A DNA stretch of 51,501 nt, taken from the NCBI GenBank assembly GCA_964645755.1, contig CAZYBT010000008.1, positions 1 through 51,501 on the forward strand. Reading direction: 5' to 3'. Position 1 is the stretch's first letter, and every line of letters starts with the position of its first letter. The notes below the pieces were generated by a model. That model was not told the DNA's origin. It was given only the letters and a program-made list of their open reading frames with translations, and made no database searches. Origin of the DNA: VMCP01 sp964645755. Its GTDB lineage: Bacteria > Bacteroidota > Bacteroidia > NS11-12g > UBA955. Shown here piece after piece: positions 35,668 to 44,629 of this stretch. Position numbers and translations under genes: made by a program.

Positions 35668-35930
35668 AAAATGAATGCAACCACGATGAAGAATTGAAAA
35701 ACCTTTTGAATTCCATTCAAGGGGTATCTCATGTAAATAACAACAATCAATATGTAAACTATGAGGAATTCCGAAACCAATATCTTGAAATTTTGGAAAA
35801 GTGTTCAGATTATCAGCTGCATTTACTGAGAGTCATATATAGTCAGACAAAGTACTTCAACGTTTTCATTCAAGCACAGAAATCAGCCTTGGAATATGAA
35901 ATCAATAAAAGAGAGAAACATTCATTATGA
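35664..35930 (+). CDS. Small hypothetical protein coupled to metK
   Basis: 88 residues from MKNECNHDEE; the ATG overlaps the metK stop as ATGA, a sign of coupled translation. Acidic and Asn/Gln-rich N-terminus, then a likely helical body (YEEFRNQYLEILEKCSDYQLHLLRVI). No family recognised. Another ATGA overlap leads to the next gene. A TTG start at 35646 is possible but less likely. Confidence 0.65.
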   Translation: MKNECNHDEELKNLLNSIQGVSHVNNNNQYVNYEEFRNQYLEILEKCSDYQLHLLRVIYSQTKYFNVFIQAQKSALEYEINKREKHSL

Positions 35931-36325
35931 GTAATAGAAGACCATTGCATTTAACATCGCTTGATCCAACCCAAAGAAGTTTTTTTGGGTATATTTTCGA
36001 CCCGGAATATGGCAATTTCAAAATGAAAATGCTCATTGATGACAATTCCAAAGAATTAGAAATCCCTTTCCACTACCCATTTTGGTTGGTGGACAGGGTT
36101 TCAATTCTCGATTTTATAGATAGGGAAAAAGATCGACTCCCCATTTTCTTCCATTATCCAGGTTTTGCTGTAGAAACGGATTACTCCTGCATTGAACCCA
36201 TTCCCGACGGGCACATGCATTTTCTGTTGCATCAAAGTGTTTTATCACAGCACATTTTGCGCATCAAACTCCTCCGGTGGAATGTCATTGAAATGAAATT
36301 TGAAATGATCAAATCATGGCCTTGA
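35927..36325 (+). CDS. Hypothetical protein, third gene of the metK unit
   Basis: 132 residues, starting in an ATGA overlap with the previous gene. Rich in aromatic and Pro residues (FHYPFWLVDR, FFHYPGFAVETDYSC) and histidines (GHMHFLLHQSVLSQHIL), suggestive of a compact beta domain and possibly metal binding. No family recognised. Co-transcription with metK is very likely; a weak hairpin at 36361-36388 may end the unit. Confidence 0.65.
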   Translation: MSNRRPLHLTSLDPTQRSFFGYIFDPEYGNFKMKMLIDDNSKELEIPFHYPFWLVDRVSILDFIDREKDRLPIFFHYPGFAVETDYSCIEPIPDGHMHFLLHQSVLSQHILRIKLLRWNVIEMKFEMIKSWP

Positions 36326-36360
36326 GCAATTACTAAGTTTCACAATCAATAATCAGGCAC

Positions 36361-36388
36361 AAAAACACCATAATTGGGTGTAATTTTT
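36361..36388 (+). terminator. Weak terminator-like hairpin after the metK unit
   Basis: ACACC/GGTGT stem (36365-36369 with 36377-36381), flanked by A5 and followed by AATTTTT. Only 5 bp, so tentative. The rest of the gap to 36472 shows nothing else. Confidence 0.35.
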
Positions 36389-36472
36389 CTAAAAAATCCC
36401 AATGGATTAATTTTAAAGCATTTACCTCACCTCATGTTTCACAACGAGAAACAACACTGGTTTTGGGGGAAA

Positions 36473-37198
36473 TTACACTCCCCGAATCCAACCTATAATC
36501 CATAACGGAATTCCAATGATGGCGCCCATTCCTAGGGTTATGGGGGCTAATGCCGTTAACCAAAAACCGATCTTACCCCATGTTCCCAAATGATGATAAC
36601 TCAATTTATACATACCAAACATGAATAAAATCATTGAAGCAATGAGGATCAAACCCCCTAACATGGCAACCGCATAATAATTACCGCTATTGCCGCCAGC
36701 TACAAGAATAAAAAAACCGACCAACACACCCAAAAGCCCCAAAATCAATGAAATTATCGCACCGACACCCACATCTGAATCACTTTTAAATACTCTCTTT
36801 GCTTTCTGTTTGACATGCTTTAAATTTGGAAATTTCAATTTTGACTTAGAGCCAACAGATTTAAAAATTTCATTACCTGAGGTTTTTTCTACCAAAAGGG
36901 TTAAATCCTTTTTCTGAAATTCGCCATCTGCTTCAAAAGTTTTATTCGATGCAATCTTTTGTATCAAATAATGTTTTAGATTGCTGTCTTTTCTTTCCTC
37001 ACCAACTGGTTGATCATTCGTAACCGAATTATTTAAACATATTTCATTTTTATCCTTCAATATTTTCTCACCCGTTATTACCATTTTTCCGCAGTGACCT
37101 CCACCAAAGCCCTGTGTATCTGTATACTTACAAAGGCTTCCACATGATGTTAAGAACACTGCACCAATAAAATAGATAACGAATTGTATTTTTTTCAT
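36473..37198 (-). CDS. Lipoprotein-signal membrane protein of unknown function
   Basis: 241 residues. Signal with lipobox (VFLTSCGSLC) and a soluble charged region (about 25-145), then three hydrophobic spans at the C-terminus (VGAIISLILGLLGVLVGFFI, YYAVAMLGGLILIASMILFMFG, FWLTALAPITLGMGAIIGIPLWIIGWI; described in part). The C-terminal part resembles generic Bacteroidota multi-TM lipoproteins. No function can be assigned. Monocistronic; the gap to the pirin gene holds inverted repeats. Confidence 0.65.
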   Translation of the reverse strand: MKKIQFVIYFIGAVFLTSCGSLCKYTDTQGFGGGHCGKMVITGEKILKDKNEICLNNSVTNDQPVGEERKDSNLKHYLIQKIASNKTFEADGEFQKKDLTLLVEKTSGNEIFKSVGSKSKLKFPNLKHVKQKAKRVFKSDSDVGVGAIISLILGLLGVLVGFFILVAGGNSGNYYAVAMLGGLILIASMILFMFGMYKLSYHHLGTWGKIGFWLTALAPITLGMGAIIGIPLWIIGWIRGV

Positions 37199-37299
37199 GC
37201 CCGCAATTTAGTTGAAAATTGGAGTGATTATTGACAAATACAAGATGAATTTTACGGATTATCCTTAAACGGATAAATAATTTTTTGCATTTTTCGCCA

Positions 37300-37330
37300 A
37301 ACAATTCACCCTTGAATTGTTGTATCTTTG
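37300..37330 (+). promoter_or_regulatory. Promoter and dyad of the second pirin gene
   Basis: A perfect 8-bp inverted repeat, AACAATTC / GAATTGTT with a 6-nt spacer (37300-37321), sits 1 bp before the -7 element TATCTTTG (37323-37330). It occupies the -33/-7 spacer, the position of a repressor site. A further TTATCC/GGATAA hairpin lies at about 37257-37274. Confidence 0.55.
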
Positions 37331-37374
37331 AAGAAAGGCAAAACATCGGACTTTTCCTTTAAAATCGAATTAAA

Positions 37375-38250
37375 ATGACACAAAGAACCGTTGAATTGGT
37401 GGTGAGTCCCGCAGAACCGCATTTTGTGGGGGACGGATTTAGGGTACACAATTTCATACCCAGTGTATATCAATTGAGCATGCAACGCATGAATCCTATT
37501 ATCATGATGGATTACAATTCGAAACACTATTTTTCTCCGTCGGCAACCCCACGTGGCGTTGGCGTTCATCCACATCGAGGTTTTGAAACCGTGACAATTG
37601 CATACAAAGGTAGGGTTGAACACCACGACAGCAGTGGCGGTGGCGGTGTTATTGGCGAAGGTGATGTTCAATGGATGACGGCTGCCAGTGGTGTTTTACA
37701 CAAAGAATTCCATGAAAAAGAATGGAGCAAAACAGGTGGTGAATTTCAAATGGTGCAGCTGTGGGTCAATCTCCCCGCAAAAGACAAAATGAGTCCACCA
37801 AAATATCAATCCATTGAGAACAAAAACATGGGTTGTTTTACACTCGAAAATCAGCTTGGTGAAATTGAAATTATTGCTGGAAATTATCAAGGAATTCAAG
37901 GCGCAGCAACCACCTTCACCCCAATGCACATGTACAACTTGAAGCTTAAAAAAGGCGGTTTGGCACCTATGAATTTCCCTAAAAACTTCAATACTTGTAT
38001 GGTTGTTATTGAGGGACAAATATCTGTGAATCAATCCAATAACATCCCCACAAACCATTTCATCTTGATGGCCAACGACGGAGAATCGTTTGAAGTTACA
38101 GCCAGTGAAGATTGTATTGTATTGGTATTGAGTGGAGAACCAATTTTAGAACCAATTGCAGCACATGGCCCATTTGTAATGAATACCAGAGAAGAATTGA
38201 TTCAAGCCTTCGAAGATTTTAACGATGGTAAATTTGGCGTGCTGAATTAA
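37375..38250 (+). CDS. Pirin family protein
   Basis: 291 residues, a full-length bicupin. Metal-site histidines in GVHPHRGFETV and EHHDSSG, with the acidic/His residue near GVLHKEFHEKE. C-terminal pirin domain with FILMANDG and EPILEPIAAHGPFVMNT, typical of the YhhW/human-pirin side. It differs from the shorter first pirin (7556-8278), so the genome has two paralogue classes. Redox-linked or quercetinase activity is possible. Its promoter carries a clear dyad. Confidence 0.93.
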   Translation: MTQRTVELVVSPAEPHFVGDGFRVHNFIPSVYQLSMQRMNPIIMMDYNSKHYFSPSATPRGVGVHPHRGFETVTIAYKGRVEHHDSSGGGGVIGEGDVQWMTAASGVLHKEFHEKEWSKTGGEFQMVQLWVNLPAKDKMSPPKYQSIENKNMGCFTLENQLGEIEIIAGNYQGIQGAATTFTPMHMYNLKLKKGGLAPMNFPKNFNTCMVVIEGQISVNQSNNIPTNHFILMANDGESFEVTASEDCIVLVLSGEPILEPIAAHGPFVMNTREELIQAFEDFNDGKFGVLN

Positions 38251-38382
38251 AGTTGATAAATACACCAAAAAATTATAAACAGTGAGAAGAAAACCTTGAT
38301 TGGCAACCTATGTTTCAGGATTCCGATTAGAAAGAAGTGAGATTGTAAAAAAAGAAGTTTTCAATTGCTTGGTACAATAAAA
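38251..38382. other. Gap between the pirin and the Crp/Fnr gene
   Basis: No gene, hairpin terminator or exact TAnnTTTG seen. A TTG at 38365 would extend the regulator by six residues but lacks family support. Confidence 0.4.
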
Positions 38383-38940
38383 ATGACAACACTAAAAGAT
38401 AACATAATTCAGATTGTCGGCGAGAATCCGGATTTCTTAGACGATGTTTTGGTTCAATTTAAAAAAGTGACCTACTCAAATGATGATTTCATTATGAAAG
38501 AAGGTGAAATTTGTAAATCAGTTTTTTTTGTAGAAACTGGAATGTTGCATGTGACTACTTCTGATAAATTACAAAATGAGATTACTATTGATATCGTGAT
38601 CGATAATCAATGGTTTACAGACATCAATAGCTTCAAAACGGAATCATCGTCAATGCTCAACATCCGTGTAAAAAAAGGTTCAACGATTCATATACTCAGT
38701 AAAGATTCTTTTGATCAATTCATAGTGAAAGTTCCCAAATTTGCTGAAGCATATATGAAAATTATCGAACAAAAATTCTCTGAGTCAATGATGAGAATCA
38801 CATCATTTACAACCATGAACTCCAAGGAGAAAATCGAATGGCTTAGAAAATACAAACCTGAATTCTTTTTAAAATTAACAGACAAGCTCATTGCTTCTTA
38901 TCTGGGTATTTCTCATGAAACTTTTTCCAGACAGAAATAA
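38383..38940 (+). CDS. Crp/Fnr family transcriptional regulator
   Basis: 185 residues from MTTLKDNII. Cyclic-nucleotide-binding-like domain (IMKEGEICKSVFFVETGML) and HTH at the very C-terminus (LTDKLIASYLGISHETFSRQK), ending right after the recognition helix as in many short Bacteroidota members. No FNR cysteine cluster. Its likely target is the TonB receptor 60 bp downstream, which is preceded by a near-perfect FNR-type box at 38951-38964. Confidence 0.88.
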   Translation: MTTLKDNIIQIVGENPDFLDDVLVQFKKVTYSNDDFIMKEGEICKSVFFVETGMLHVTTSDKLQNEITIDIVIDNQWFTDINSFKTESSSMLNIRVKKGSTIHILSKDSFDQFIVKVPKFAEAYMKIIEQKFSESMMRITSFTTMNSKEKIEWLRKYKPEFFLKLTDKLIASYLGISHETFSRQK

Positions 38941-38945
38941 GCTCT

Positions 38946-38969
38946 AAAAATTGACATAAATCAATTTTT
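38946..38969 (+). promoter_or_regulatory. FNR-type operator before the TonB-dependent receptor
   Basis: AAAAATTGA-N6-TCAATTTTT, perfect 9-bp arms. The core TTGACATAAATCAA differs from the TTGATnnnnATCAA FNR consensus at one base. It lies about 41-44 bp upstream of the predicted transcription start, the class II activation position. Recognition by the neighbouring regulator is inferred. Confidence 0.7.
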
Positions 38970-38986
38970 AAAAACACTTCACGGTG

Positions 38987-38994
38987 TAGTTTTG
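38987..38994 (+). promoter_or_regulatory. TonB receptor -7 element
   Basis: TAGTTTTG matches TAnnTTTG and ends 6 nt before the GTG start at 39001. It also overlaps the TTG at 38992, which therefore is unlikely to be the start. Confidence 0.6.
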
Positions 38995-39000
38995 CGAACC

Positions 39001-41376
39001 GTGAAATCGCCTATCTATATATTCATATTTGTTGCATTTTTTATTTTTGGTGATGCCAATGCACAACATGCAAATTTTGGGAAATTCTCAGGAAAAATCG
39101 TTGACAATAATAATCGATTACCCATTTCTCATGTAGTAATTTCAATCCTTGGAACTGAAATGAGTGTACAAACTGATTCACTCGGTGAGTTTGTTTTTGA
39201 TTCATTGGAAGTTCGTGTTTATTCAATTATTGCGCAGCATCCAGATTATGTTTCCGAAATATACACAGATGTCCGAATTATCCAAAATAAAACAACATCC
39301 CGAGAAATCTTGTTGAACAGCTCAATTGAGTCCAGCAAATCTGTTGATATTAAAACATTTAAATTCGAAAACAGTCGAAGCACACCCATTTCAACTTACA
39401 ATTTTTCAAGGGAGGAAATCAATTTAAATCCGGGCTCGCAAGGAGATATATTTCGCGCCATTGGAATGTTACCGGGTGTTTCAAGTAGCGGAGGAATATA
39501 TTCCGCAATTTCGGTTAGAGGACAAGGTGTTCGAGACAATGTATACATGGTAGATGATATTCCATTAACCGAAGTTGGACATTTAGAAGGAAATAGTTTT
39601 TTCAACGATCCCAATGGAGGAAGATTTAGCATTTTTGCTCCAAGGGTCATTGATCATGCTCAATTTCAAGGTGGTGGTTTTGGTGCAGATTTCGGCCGAA
39701 GAAGCGCTTCGTCTTTGGGTCTTTTCATCAAAGAAGGCAATGGCAAAAATGCCATCATTGATGGTCAAGTAGATTTATTGGGTATCACTCTGAATTACGA
39801 CGGCCCAATTAAATTTCATAAGAAAACAAATATTTTCTTATCCGCCAGATATCAAAATTTCTATGGGCTGGTGAATTTAATAGGTTTGAAAGATATCGGA
39901 TTGCCCATATACGGAGACCTCATTTTTAAATCTACAACACAGCTTTCACAAAAACACAAACTTTCGTTTTTAGCCATGATTTGTCCTGAAAGTTTTGTGA
40001 GGGACATTGACAATGTTTACGCTGATAAAAAGTTAAACCTTTTGTATTTGCCAAATTTCAAAAGAAATAAGGTTGTATTAGGATTGAATTTAATGTCCCT
40101 CATGAGCAAAAAAAGTTACATAAAACATGTTCTATATTACACTTCGTTTACCTCGGATATGATTGTTGGGAAAGCATATCCGGAAACCGACAGTGCAGGA
40201 AACTTAATGAATCGCGAGATATTTTACAGATCGAACATTCAAACTCAAAATTATAACGAAAACAAATGGGGAATTCGTTCCATATACACCAAAAACTTCA
40301 GCAATAGCAGCAAACTCATTTTGGGATTAGAAGCAGACTTATTGGAATTAAAAAATGACCGTATTTTTCATCAAAACGACACAAATTATGTTTACCGAAA
40401 GACGGATGTGATAAACCAAAATGAACAATATCAAGTCATTTATCCGTCGATGGTAAATGCAACATTCCGTGGTTGGAGCAAGAATGTATCTGGGTTTGCA
40501 AATTATTCCTTTATAATTGGACAAAAACTTTCATTAAATGCAAGTCTAAGATATGATTTCACTGGTTTTTCGGAGCAACATTCAATTTCACCGAGACTGA
40601 GCGGTAGTTATTTTTTTGGTGAAAAATCATCAATCAATTGGGGGTATGGCCTATATTTCCAAGATCCTGTTTATTCAGATTTTGCGGATCAACCCAAAGG
40701 AGAAACCTTAAAAATGGAAAAGGTTACACAGTATATTTTGGGATTTAGGCGAAATATTCGTGCAGACTTAAAATTCACCATTGAAATTTGGTACAAAGAT
40801 TTCCAAAATATGGTGACGACCCCCATTACGGGAACCGTCTTAAAAAACAACAATGGAACAGGAACGGGCAAAGGACTTGATATTAGCTTGACCAAACGCT
40901 TGTTGAAAAAGTTTCATGGGCAGTTGAGCTATTCATGGATGGAAACCATGCGTAACGATCACGATGAAAATGGAACATATCAATTTGCATTTAGTCAACC
41001 CCATCAATTTAATTTGATGCTCAGTTACAAAGCCAGCGAAAAATTCACATTTTCCATGAGATACCGCTATGCCACTGGCAAACCTAAAGACAATTTTTTG
41101 ATTCATGAAAATGTATTAGCTGGTAGTCAGTCCATGCGATATTCTAAAGAAATCATTGGTAAAAATGAATTGCGGTTACCAGATTTTAACAGTTTGGATT
41201 TAAGGGCAAATTATCATTTTAAATTTAAATCTTCGGCAATCACCATTTTTATGGATATTGTAAATGTATCAAACAAACAGATACCAAATAATGAAAGCTT
41301 TAATTATTTGACTGGTCAAAACTATTACGACGGTTTGGCAATTTTCCCTACTGGCGGAATGAAATTTGAATTTTAA
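39001..41376 (+). CDS. TonB-dependent receptor with carboxypeptidase-regulatory domain
   Basis: 791 residues from GTG (VKSPIYIFIF), signal peptide ending GDANAQ. A CarboxypepD_reg-like domain (about 28-110), the plug (about 135-245, GDIFRAIGMLPGVSSSGG) and a 22-strand-type outer-membrane barrel to the C-terminus ending F (GMKFEF). Takes up large substrates, siderophore or glycan, with ExbB/TonB; substrate unknown and no SusD partner is present. Probably activated by the Crp/Fnr regulator upstream. The start codon follows the -7 element by 6 nt, so the mRNA is leaderless with GUG. Confidence 0.9.
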   Translation: MKSPIYIFIFVAFFIFGDANAQHANFGKFSGKIVDNNNRLPISHVVISILGTEMSVQTDSLGEFVFDSLEVRVYSIIAQHPDYVSEIYTDVRIIQNKTTSREILLNSSIESSKSVDIKTFKFENSRSTPISTYNFSREEINLNPGSQGDIFRAIGMLPGVSSSGGIYSAISVRGQGVRDNVYMVDDIPLTEVGHLEGNSFFNDPNGGRFSIFAPRVIDHAQFQGGGFGADFGRRSASSLGLFIKEGNGKNAIIDGQVDLLGITLNYDGPIKFHKKTNIFLSARYQNFYGLVNLIGLKDIGLPIYGDLIFKSTTQLSQKHKLSFLAMICPESFVRDIDNVYADKKLNLLYLPNFKRNKVVLGLNLMSLMSKKSYIKHVLYYTSFTSDMIVGKAYPETDSAGNLMNREIFYRSNIQTQNYNENKWGIRSIYTKNFSNSSKLILGLEADLLELKNDRIFHQNDTNYVYRKTDVINQNEQYQVIYPSMVNATFRGWSKNVSGFANYSFIIGQKLSLNASLRYDFTGFSEQHSISPRLSGSYFFGEKSSINWGYGLYFQDPVYSDFADQPKGETLKMEKVTQYILGFRRNIRADLKFTIEIWYKDFQNMVTTPITGTVLKNNNGTGTGKGLDISLTKRLLKKFHGQLSYSWMETMRNDHDENGTYQFAFSQPHQFNLMLSYKASEKFTFSMRYRYATGKPKDNFLIHENVLAGSQSMRYSKEIIGKNELRLPDFNSLDLRANYHFKFKSSAITIFMDIVNVSNKQIPNNESFNYLTGQNYYDGLAIFPTGGMKFEF

Positions 41377-41436
41377 TTTTTTTTCTACGCCAATAACTAA
41401 ATAAATTGTTTAGATTCGTTCACAACAACATCAATC

Positions 41437-41859
41437 ATGGCCACAATCAATCCCCACATCAATTTTAATGGAAACGCCCTAGAGGCATTTGAATTTTACA
41501 GATCCGTTTTTGGCGGTGAATTTTCGAAAGTAGTCCGTTTTAAAGATATGGTTAATGCTGGTTATCCGATTCCGGAAGAGGAATTTGATAAAATCATGCA
41601 CATTTCATTGCCAATTGGAAATTGCTGTTCCATCATGGGAAACGATGTTCCTGCGATTATGGGAACAACCAACGAAAATGAAAATCGCAGTAAAATTGTG
41701 GTCAAAACCGACAGCCGAGAAGAGGCGGATCATATTTTTGGGGGACTTTCGATTGGTGGTCAAATTGAGATGCCAATACAAGATAGTCCTTGGAACACCT
41801 ATTTTGGCATGTTCCGCGACAAATATGGAATCGAATGGATGATTGAGTTTGAAGCTTAA
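41437..41859 (+). CDS. VOC/PhnB-like family protein
   Basis: 140 residues. NPHINFNGNALEAFEFYRSVFGGEFSK is the typical PhnB/3-demethylubiquinone-like glyoxalase fold start; the repeat half ends with the DKYGIEWMIEFE motif (the usual DRFGVxWMI). Function within the VOC superfamily is unknown. Stands alone, 60 bp after the receptor gene, and converges on the small lipoprotein gene. Confidence 0.9.
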   Translation: MATINPHINFNGNALEAFEFYRSVFGGEFSKVVRFKDMVNAGYPIPEEEFDKIMHISLPIGNCCSIMGNDVPAIMGTTNENENRSKIVVKTDSREEADHIFGGLSIGGQIEMPIQDSPWNTYFGMFRDKYGIEWMIEFEA

Positions 41860-41871
41860 CCCAAACTCCCC

Positions 41872-42234
41872 TTAATCGCTGAATTGTCCAAATTGATTGA
41901 CAACTCCTATAAATCCCGTTTTGTATGCAGGTTTACGCTTCTCGTAAGGATCACAATTTCTTTCTTGGTATGCAAGTTTTGAATTAAAGGCGGCCACATA
42001 AACCCAACCTTCGTTTTTCAAAATTTCTCTTAGAAGGGTCTCTCTATCCTTTGCACTCATACTCCGAGAGGCCGTAGGCATTAGCACATACCCCGCTTTT
42101 CCTTTTCCGCCGTACATTTCAATAAAATTCAACAAGGTATAATCCGGAATTACATTGCTTGCATTGTTTCCATTTTTAGATCCACATCCCCACAAAAAAA
42201 GAACGATAAAAAGTGTCCATTTGTAATTTTTCAT
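41872..42234 (-). CDS. Small lipoprotein of unknown function
   Basis: 120 residues with a lipobox (VLFLWGCGSKN). The mature part has a Gly/Lys turn (YGGKGKAGYVL) and one other cysteine (ERNCDPYEKRK). No family recognised. It converges on the VOC gene. Confidence 0.65.
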   Translation of the reverse strand: MKNYKWTLFIVLFLWGCGSKNGNNASNVIPDYTLLNFIEMYGGKGKAGYVLMPTASRSMSAKDRETLLREILKNEGWVYVAAFNSKLAYQERNCDPYEKRKPAYKTGFIGVVNQFGQFSD

Positions 42235-42504
42235 TTGATATCACAATGATAAACAATAATCTTAATATTGCTGCATTTTTATATCGAATCCAGATGTTTT
42301 TATTGGAAAATATCTTAAAACTGTACATTCAATGCGGTTTGATAAATTCAAATAAAAGAGTTCTGCAATTGAAACCATTCAATTTTGTTCCGTTGGCGAA
42401 TTCTATTTTAAATGAGACTTTTTTGTTGAATTTTACAGTCATTTTTTGATGGAATTGGCATATTTATTTGCAATAAAAGCAAATTTCAACTTATATTGCC
42501 GTTT
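42235..42504. other. Gap before the lipoprotein-DUF2147 operon
   Basis: An open frame at 42213-42449 has no start-site or family support and is not called. A weak TATATTGC lies about 6 nt before the ATG at 42505; otherwise nothing. Confidence 0.35.
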
Positions 42505-43017
42505 ATGAAATTAAAAATATTCATCATTTCAATGCTTGCGCTACCGTTATTTTTTGCATGCAATGGCTCCAACAAATCTACTGAAATCACTGTAATTGAT
42601 ACGTTTACATTCGAAGGACCGCTGTATGAAGGCTCTAACCCTGCTCAATTGGTTTATCCTGTAGACTTAAAGGCCTTATTGGGAGATAAATATCACGAAG
42701 GTGTAAAAATTACCGACGCTACACTCTCAGCAGCTACTGTTTCTTCTGTTGATACAAATTCCTTGGATGGAATTTCATCGATGGTATTAAGCGTGGCATC
42801 AGACAATCCCGAACTTAAAATGTTATCGTTGGGGGTTATCAATCCTGTGGATCCAAAATCCAAAACAGCTTCACTCAAGCCTTCAGCGGAGTCTAACGCA
42901 GGCAAGTATTTCCAAGAAAAACAATATTACATTGTTTTAGACATTGGACTCAACAAAGACATTGAGGAGTCGATTCAACTCAAAGGAGAAATTAAATTCA
43001 CATTAAAACACAATTAA
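42505..43017 (+). CDS. Lipoprotein of unknown function
   Basis: 170 residues from MKLKIFIISM with a lipobox (PLFFACNGSN). Beta-rich mature domain (VIDTFTFEGPLYEG, KITDATLSAATVSSVDT). No family recognised. First gene of a three-gene unit: the DUF2147 gene starts 5 bp after its stop. Probably exported to the outer membrane. Confidence 0.7.
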   Translation: MKLKIFIISMLALPLFFACNGSNKSTEITVIDTFTFEGPLYEGSNPAQLVYPVDLKALLGDKYHEGVKITDATLSAATVSSVDTNSLDGISSMVLSVASDNPELKMLSLGVINPVDPKSKTASLKPSAESNAGKYFQEKQYYIVLDIGLNKDIEESIQLKGEIKFTLKHN

Positions 43018-43022
43018 CAAAT

Positions 43023-43487
43023 ATGAAAAAATTATTACTGATTGCAATTGCTGCATTCTTCGGCACCATTTTGAGTTCATTTGTTTACCAAGACAACGCT
43101 GGAGATAGACTTATTGGCGTTTGGGAGCCATCTAATGGAAGAGCACGCGTAAAAGTTGAAAAAATTGGTGCAAAATACTATGGAAAAATCGTTTGGCTTA
43201 AAGAATCGAACGATCCTGTTACAAAGCAACCAAAAACAGATAAAAACAACCCAGACCCAAGTCTTCAAAATGTACCGTTAAAAGGATACAGAATGTTGAA
43301 GGATTTTGTTTACTCAGGTAAAGACGAATGGAATGAAGGCACCATTTACGACCCTTTGAATGGCAGCACTTACAGCTGCACCATCAAAATGACCGATAAA
43401 AACACCCTCGAAATTCGCGGATATATTGGTGTTTCGGCACTGGGTAGAACCGATATTTGGAAGCGATTAGAAGTTAAGAAAAAATAA
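43023..43487 (+). CDS. DUF2147 family exported protein
   Basis: 154 residues with a short signal peptide. The core (DRLIGVWEPSNGRARVKVEKIGAKYYGKIVWL, in parts) and the later GTIYDPLNGSTYSCTIKMTD, IRGYIG and GRTDIWKRL are typical of DUF2147, a beta-barrel-like periplasmic family of unknown function. Second gene of the operon: 5 bp after the lipoprotein and 3 bp before the next. Confidence 0.92.
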   Translation: MKKLLLIAIAAFFGTILSSFVYQDNAGDRLIGVWEPSNGRARVKVEKIGAKYYGKIVWLKESNDPVTKQPKTDKNNPDPSLQNVPLKGYRMLKDFVYSGKDEWNEGTIYDPLNGSTYSCTIKMTDKNTLEIRGYIGVSALGRTDIWKRLEVKKK

Positions 43488-43490
43488 CCC

Positions 43491-44627
43491 ATGACGCATT
43501 CTACATTTTTAAAGCGAGCTACACTTGTAGCTTGCTTTTCTTTTGCTTTGTGCTCGCAGTTAACTGCACAAACCGATACCGCTATTGGGCCTAAATCAAC
43601 CGAGGAAGAAGATTTTTCCATGTATGATGAAGTTGGGTTCGCGGATCAAGGGGCTAAACGATATTGCTCTCCTAAAATTGAGGGACTTAGCCCGGCAAAA
43701 TTGGTGAGCCTCGGATTCGACATCCAAGGTCCGTATAAAATGACGCTGGATACGTTTAACAACAATATCAATCAAGGTTCCCCAGAGAACAGCGGATCGG
43801 CAACCACCAGTGGTATGCGTTTTGCCTGCAATATCCCTGTAGTTTCAAAAACCTCTTTGGTTTGGCAGCTAGGCGCAAACTATTGGGAAAGCGGTTACAG
43901 CTTTAACAACAACGACGTTATCACAAAACCTGTTGTGTACGTAGAAAACCCAATGCTTCAATCACTTAGAAACAACGGTTTGCGTACATTGGGCATTAAC
44001 ACTACCATATTTAAGCCATTGAACGACAAGAATTTTTTATTGTTCCAGGGGTCTTCAGACTTGAGTGGCGATTATGACTGGAATTTGATGCCAACCAAGT
44101 ATTTGAAATACTCGGCAGCTCTAATTTACGGAAAACGTCCCTCAGAAAGAAAACAATGGGGATTTGGATTGTCGCGTACCTATAGAGCTGGAGAGTTGAA
44201 TTATATTCCAATTTTCTTATTCAACTACACCGACGCTGCCAATAAATGGGGTTCTGAAATCTTGTTTCCTGCCAGAGCACACGTGAGAAGAACCATCAAT
44301 TCTAGGAATATGTTATTTGCTGGGTATGAATTGGAGGGACAATCGTACAGGCTCTATCGAATGGAGAGCATTAGAAACCAAGATTTAGAAATCAGACGGG
44401 CCGAGATTCGTTTAAGATTGGTGTATGAATTTTCGTTGAAGGACTTCCTGTGGATGTCGGTTCAAGCTGGCTACAGAATCAATTATCGTTACGATGTTGA
44501 TCGTTTGAGCAATGGAAATGAAATATTACGAGCTTTCGGATTGCTTTCAAAAGAGCCTTATGTAATGCAAAATAAGTTGACCAACCCATTGTATTTCAAT
44601 GTGAGCATCAATTTGGTAAGTCCGTAA
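43491..44627 (+). CDS. DUF6268-like outer-membrane protein
   Basis: 378 residues. Signal peptide ending SQLTAQ, then beta strands alternating throughout, as in an outer-membrane barrel. The region SLGFDIQGPYKMTL and the final LTNPLYFNVSINLV resemble the DUF6268 family, which I assign with moderate confidence. Last gene of the unit with DUF2147 and the lipoprotein; all three probably act in the envelope. Confidence 0.7.
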   Translation: MTHSTFLKRATLVACFSFALCSQLTAQTDTAIGPKSTEEEDFSMYDEVGFADQGAKRYCSPKIEGLSPAKLVSLGFDIQGPYKMTLDTFNNNINQGSPENSGSATTSGMRFACNIPVVSKTSLVWQLGANYWESGYSFNNNDVITKPVVYVENPMLQSLRNNGLRTLGINTTIFKPLNDKNFLLFQGSSDLSGDYDWNLMPTKYLKYSAALIYGKRPSERKQWGFGLSRTYRAGELNYIPIFLFNYTDAANKWGSEILFPARAHVRRTINSRNMLFAGYELEGQSYRLYRMESIRNQDLEIRRAEIRLRLVYEFSLKDFLWMSVQAGYRINYRYDVDRLSNGNEILRAFGLLSKEPYVMQNKLTNPLYFNVSINLVSP

Positions 44628-44629
44628 AA

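Noticed and set aside
42213..42449. Possible 78-aa gene before the DUF2147 operon
   Set aside because: No signal, family or promoter; composition looks like random AT-rich sequence.
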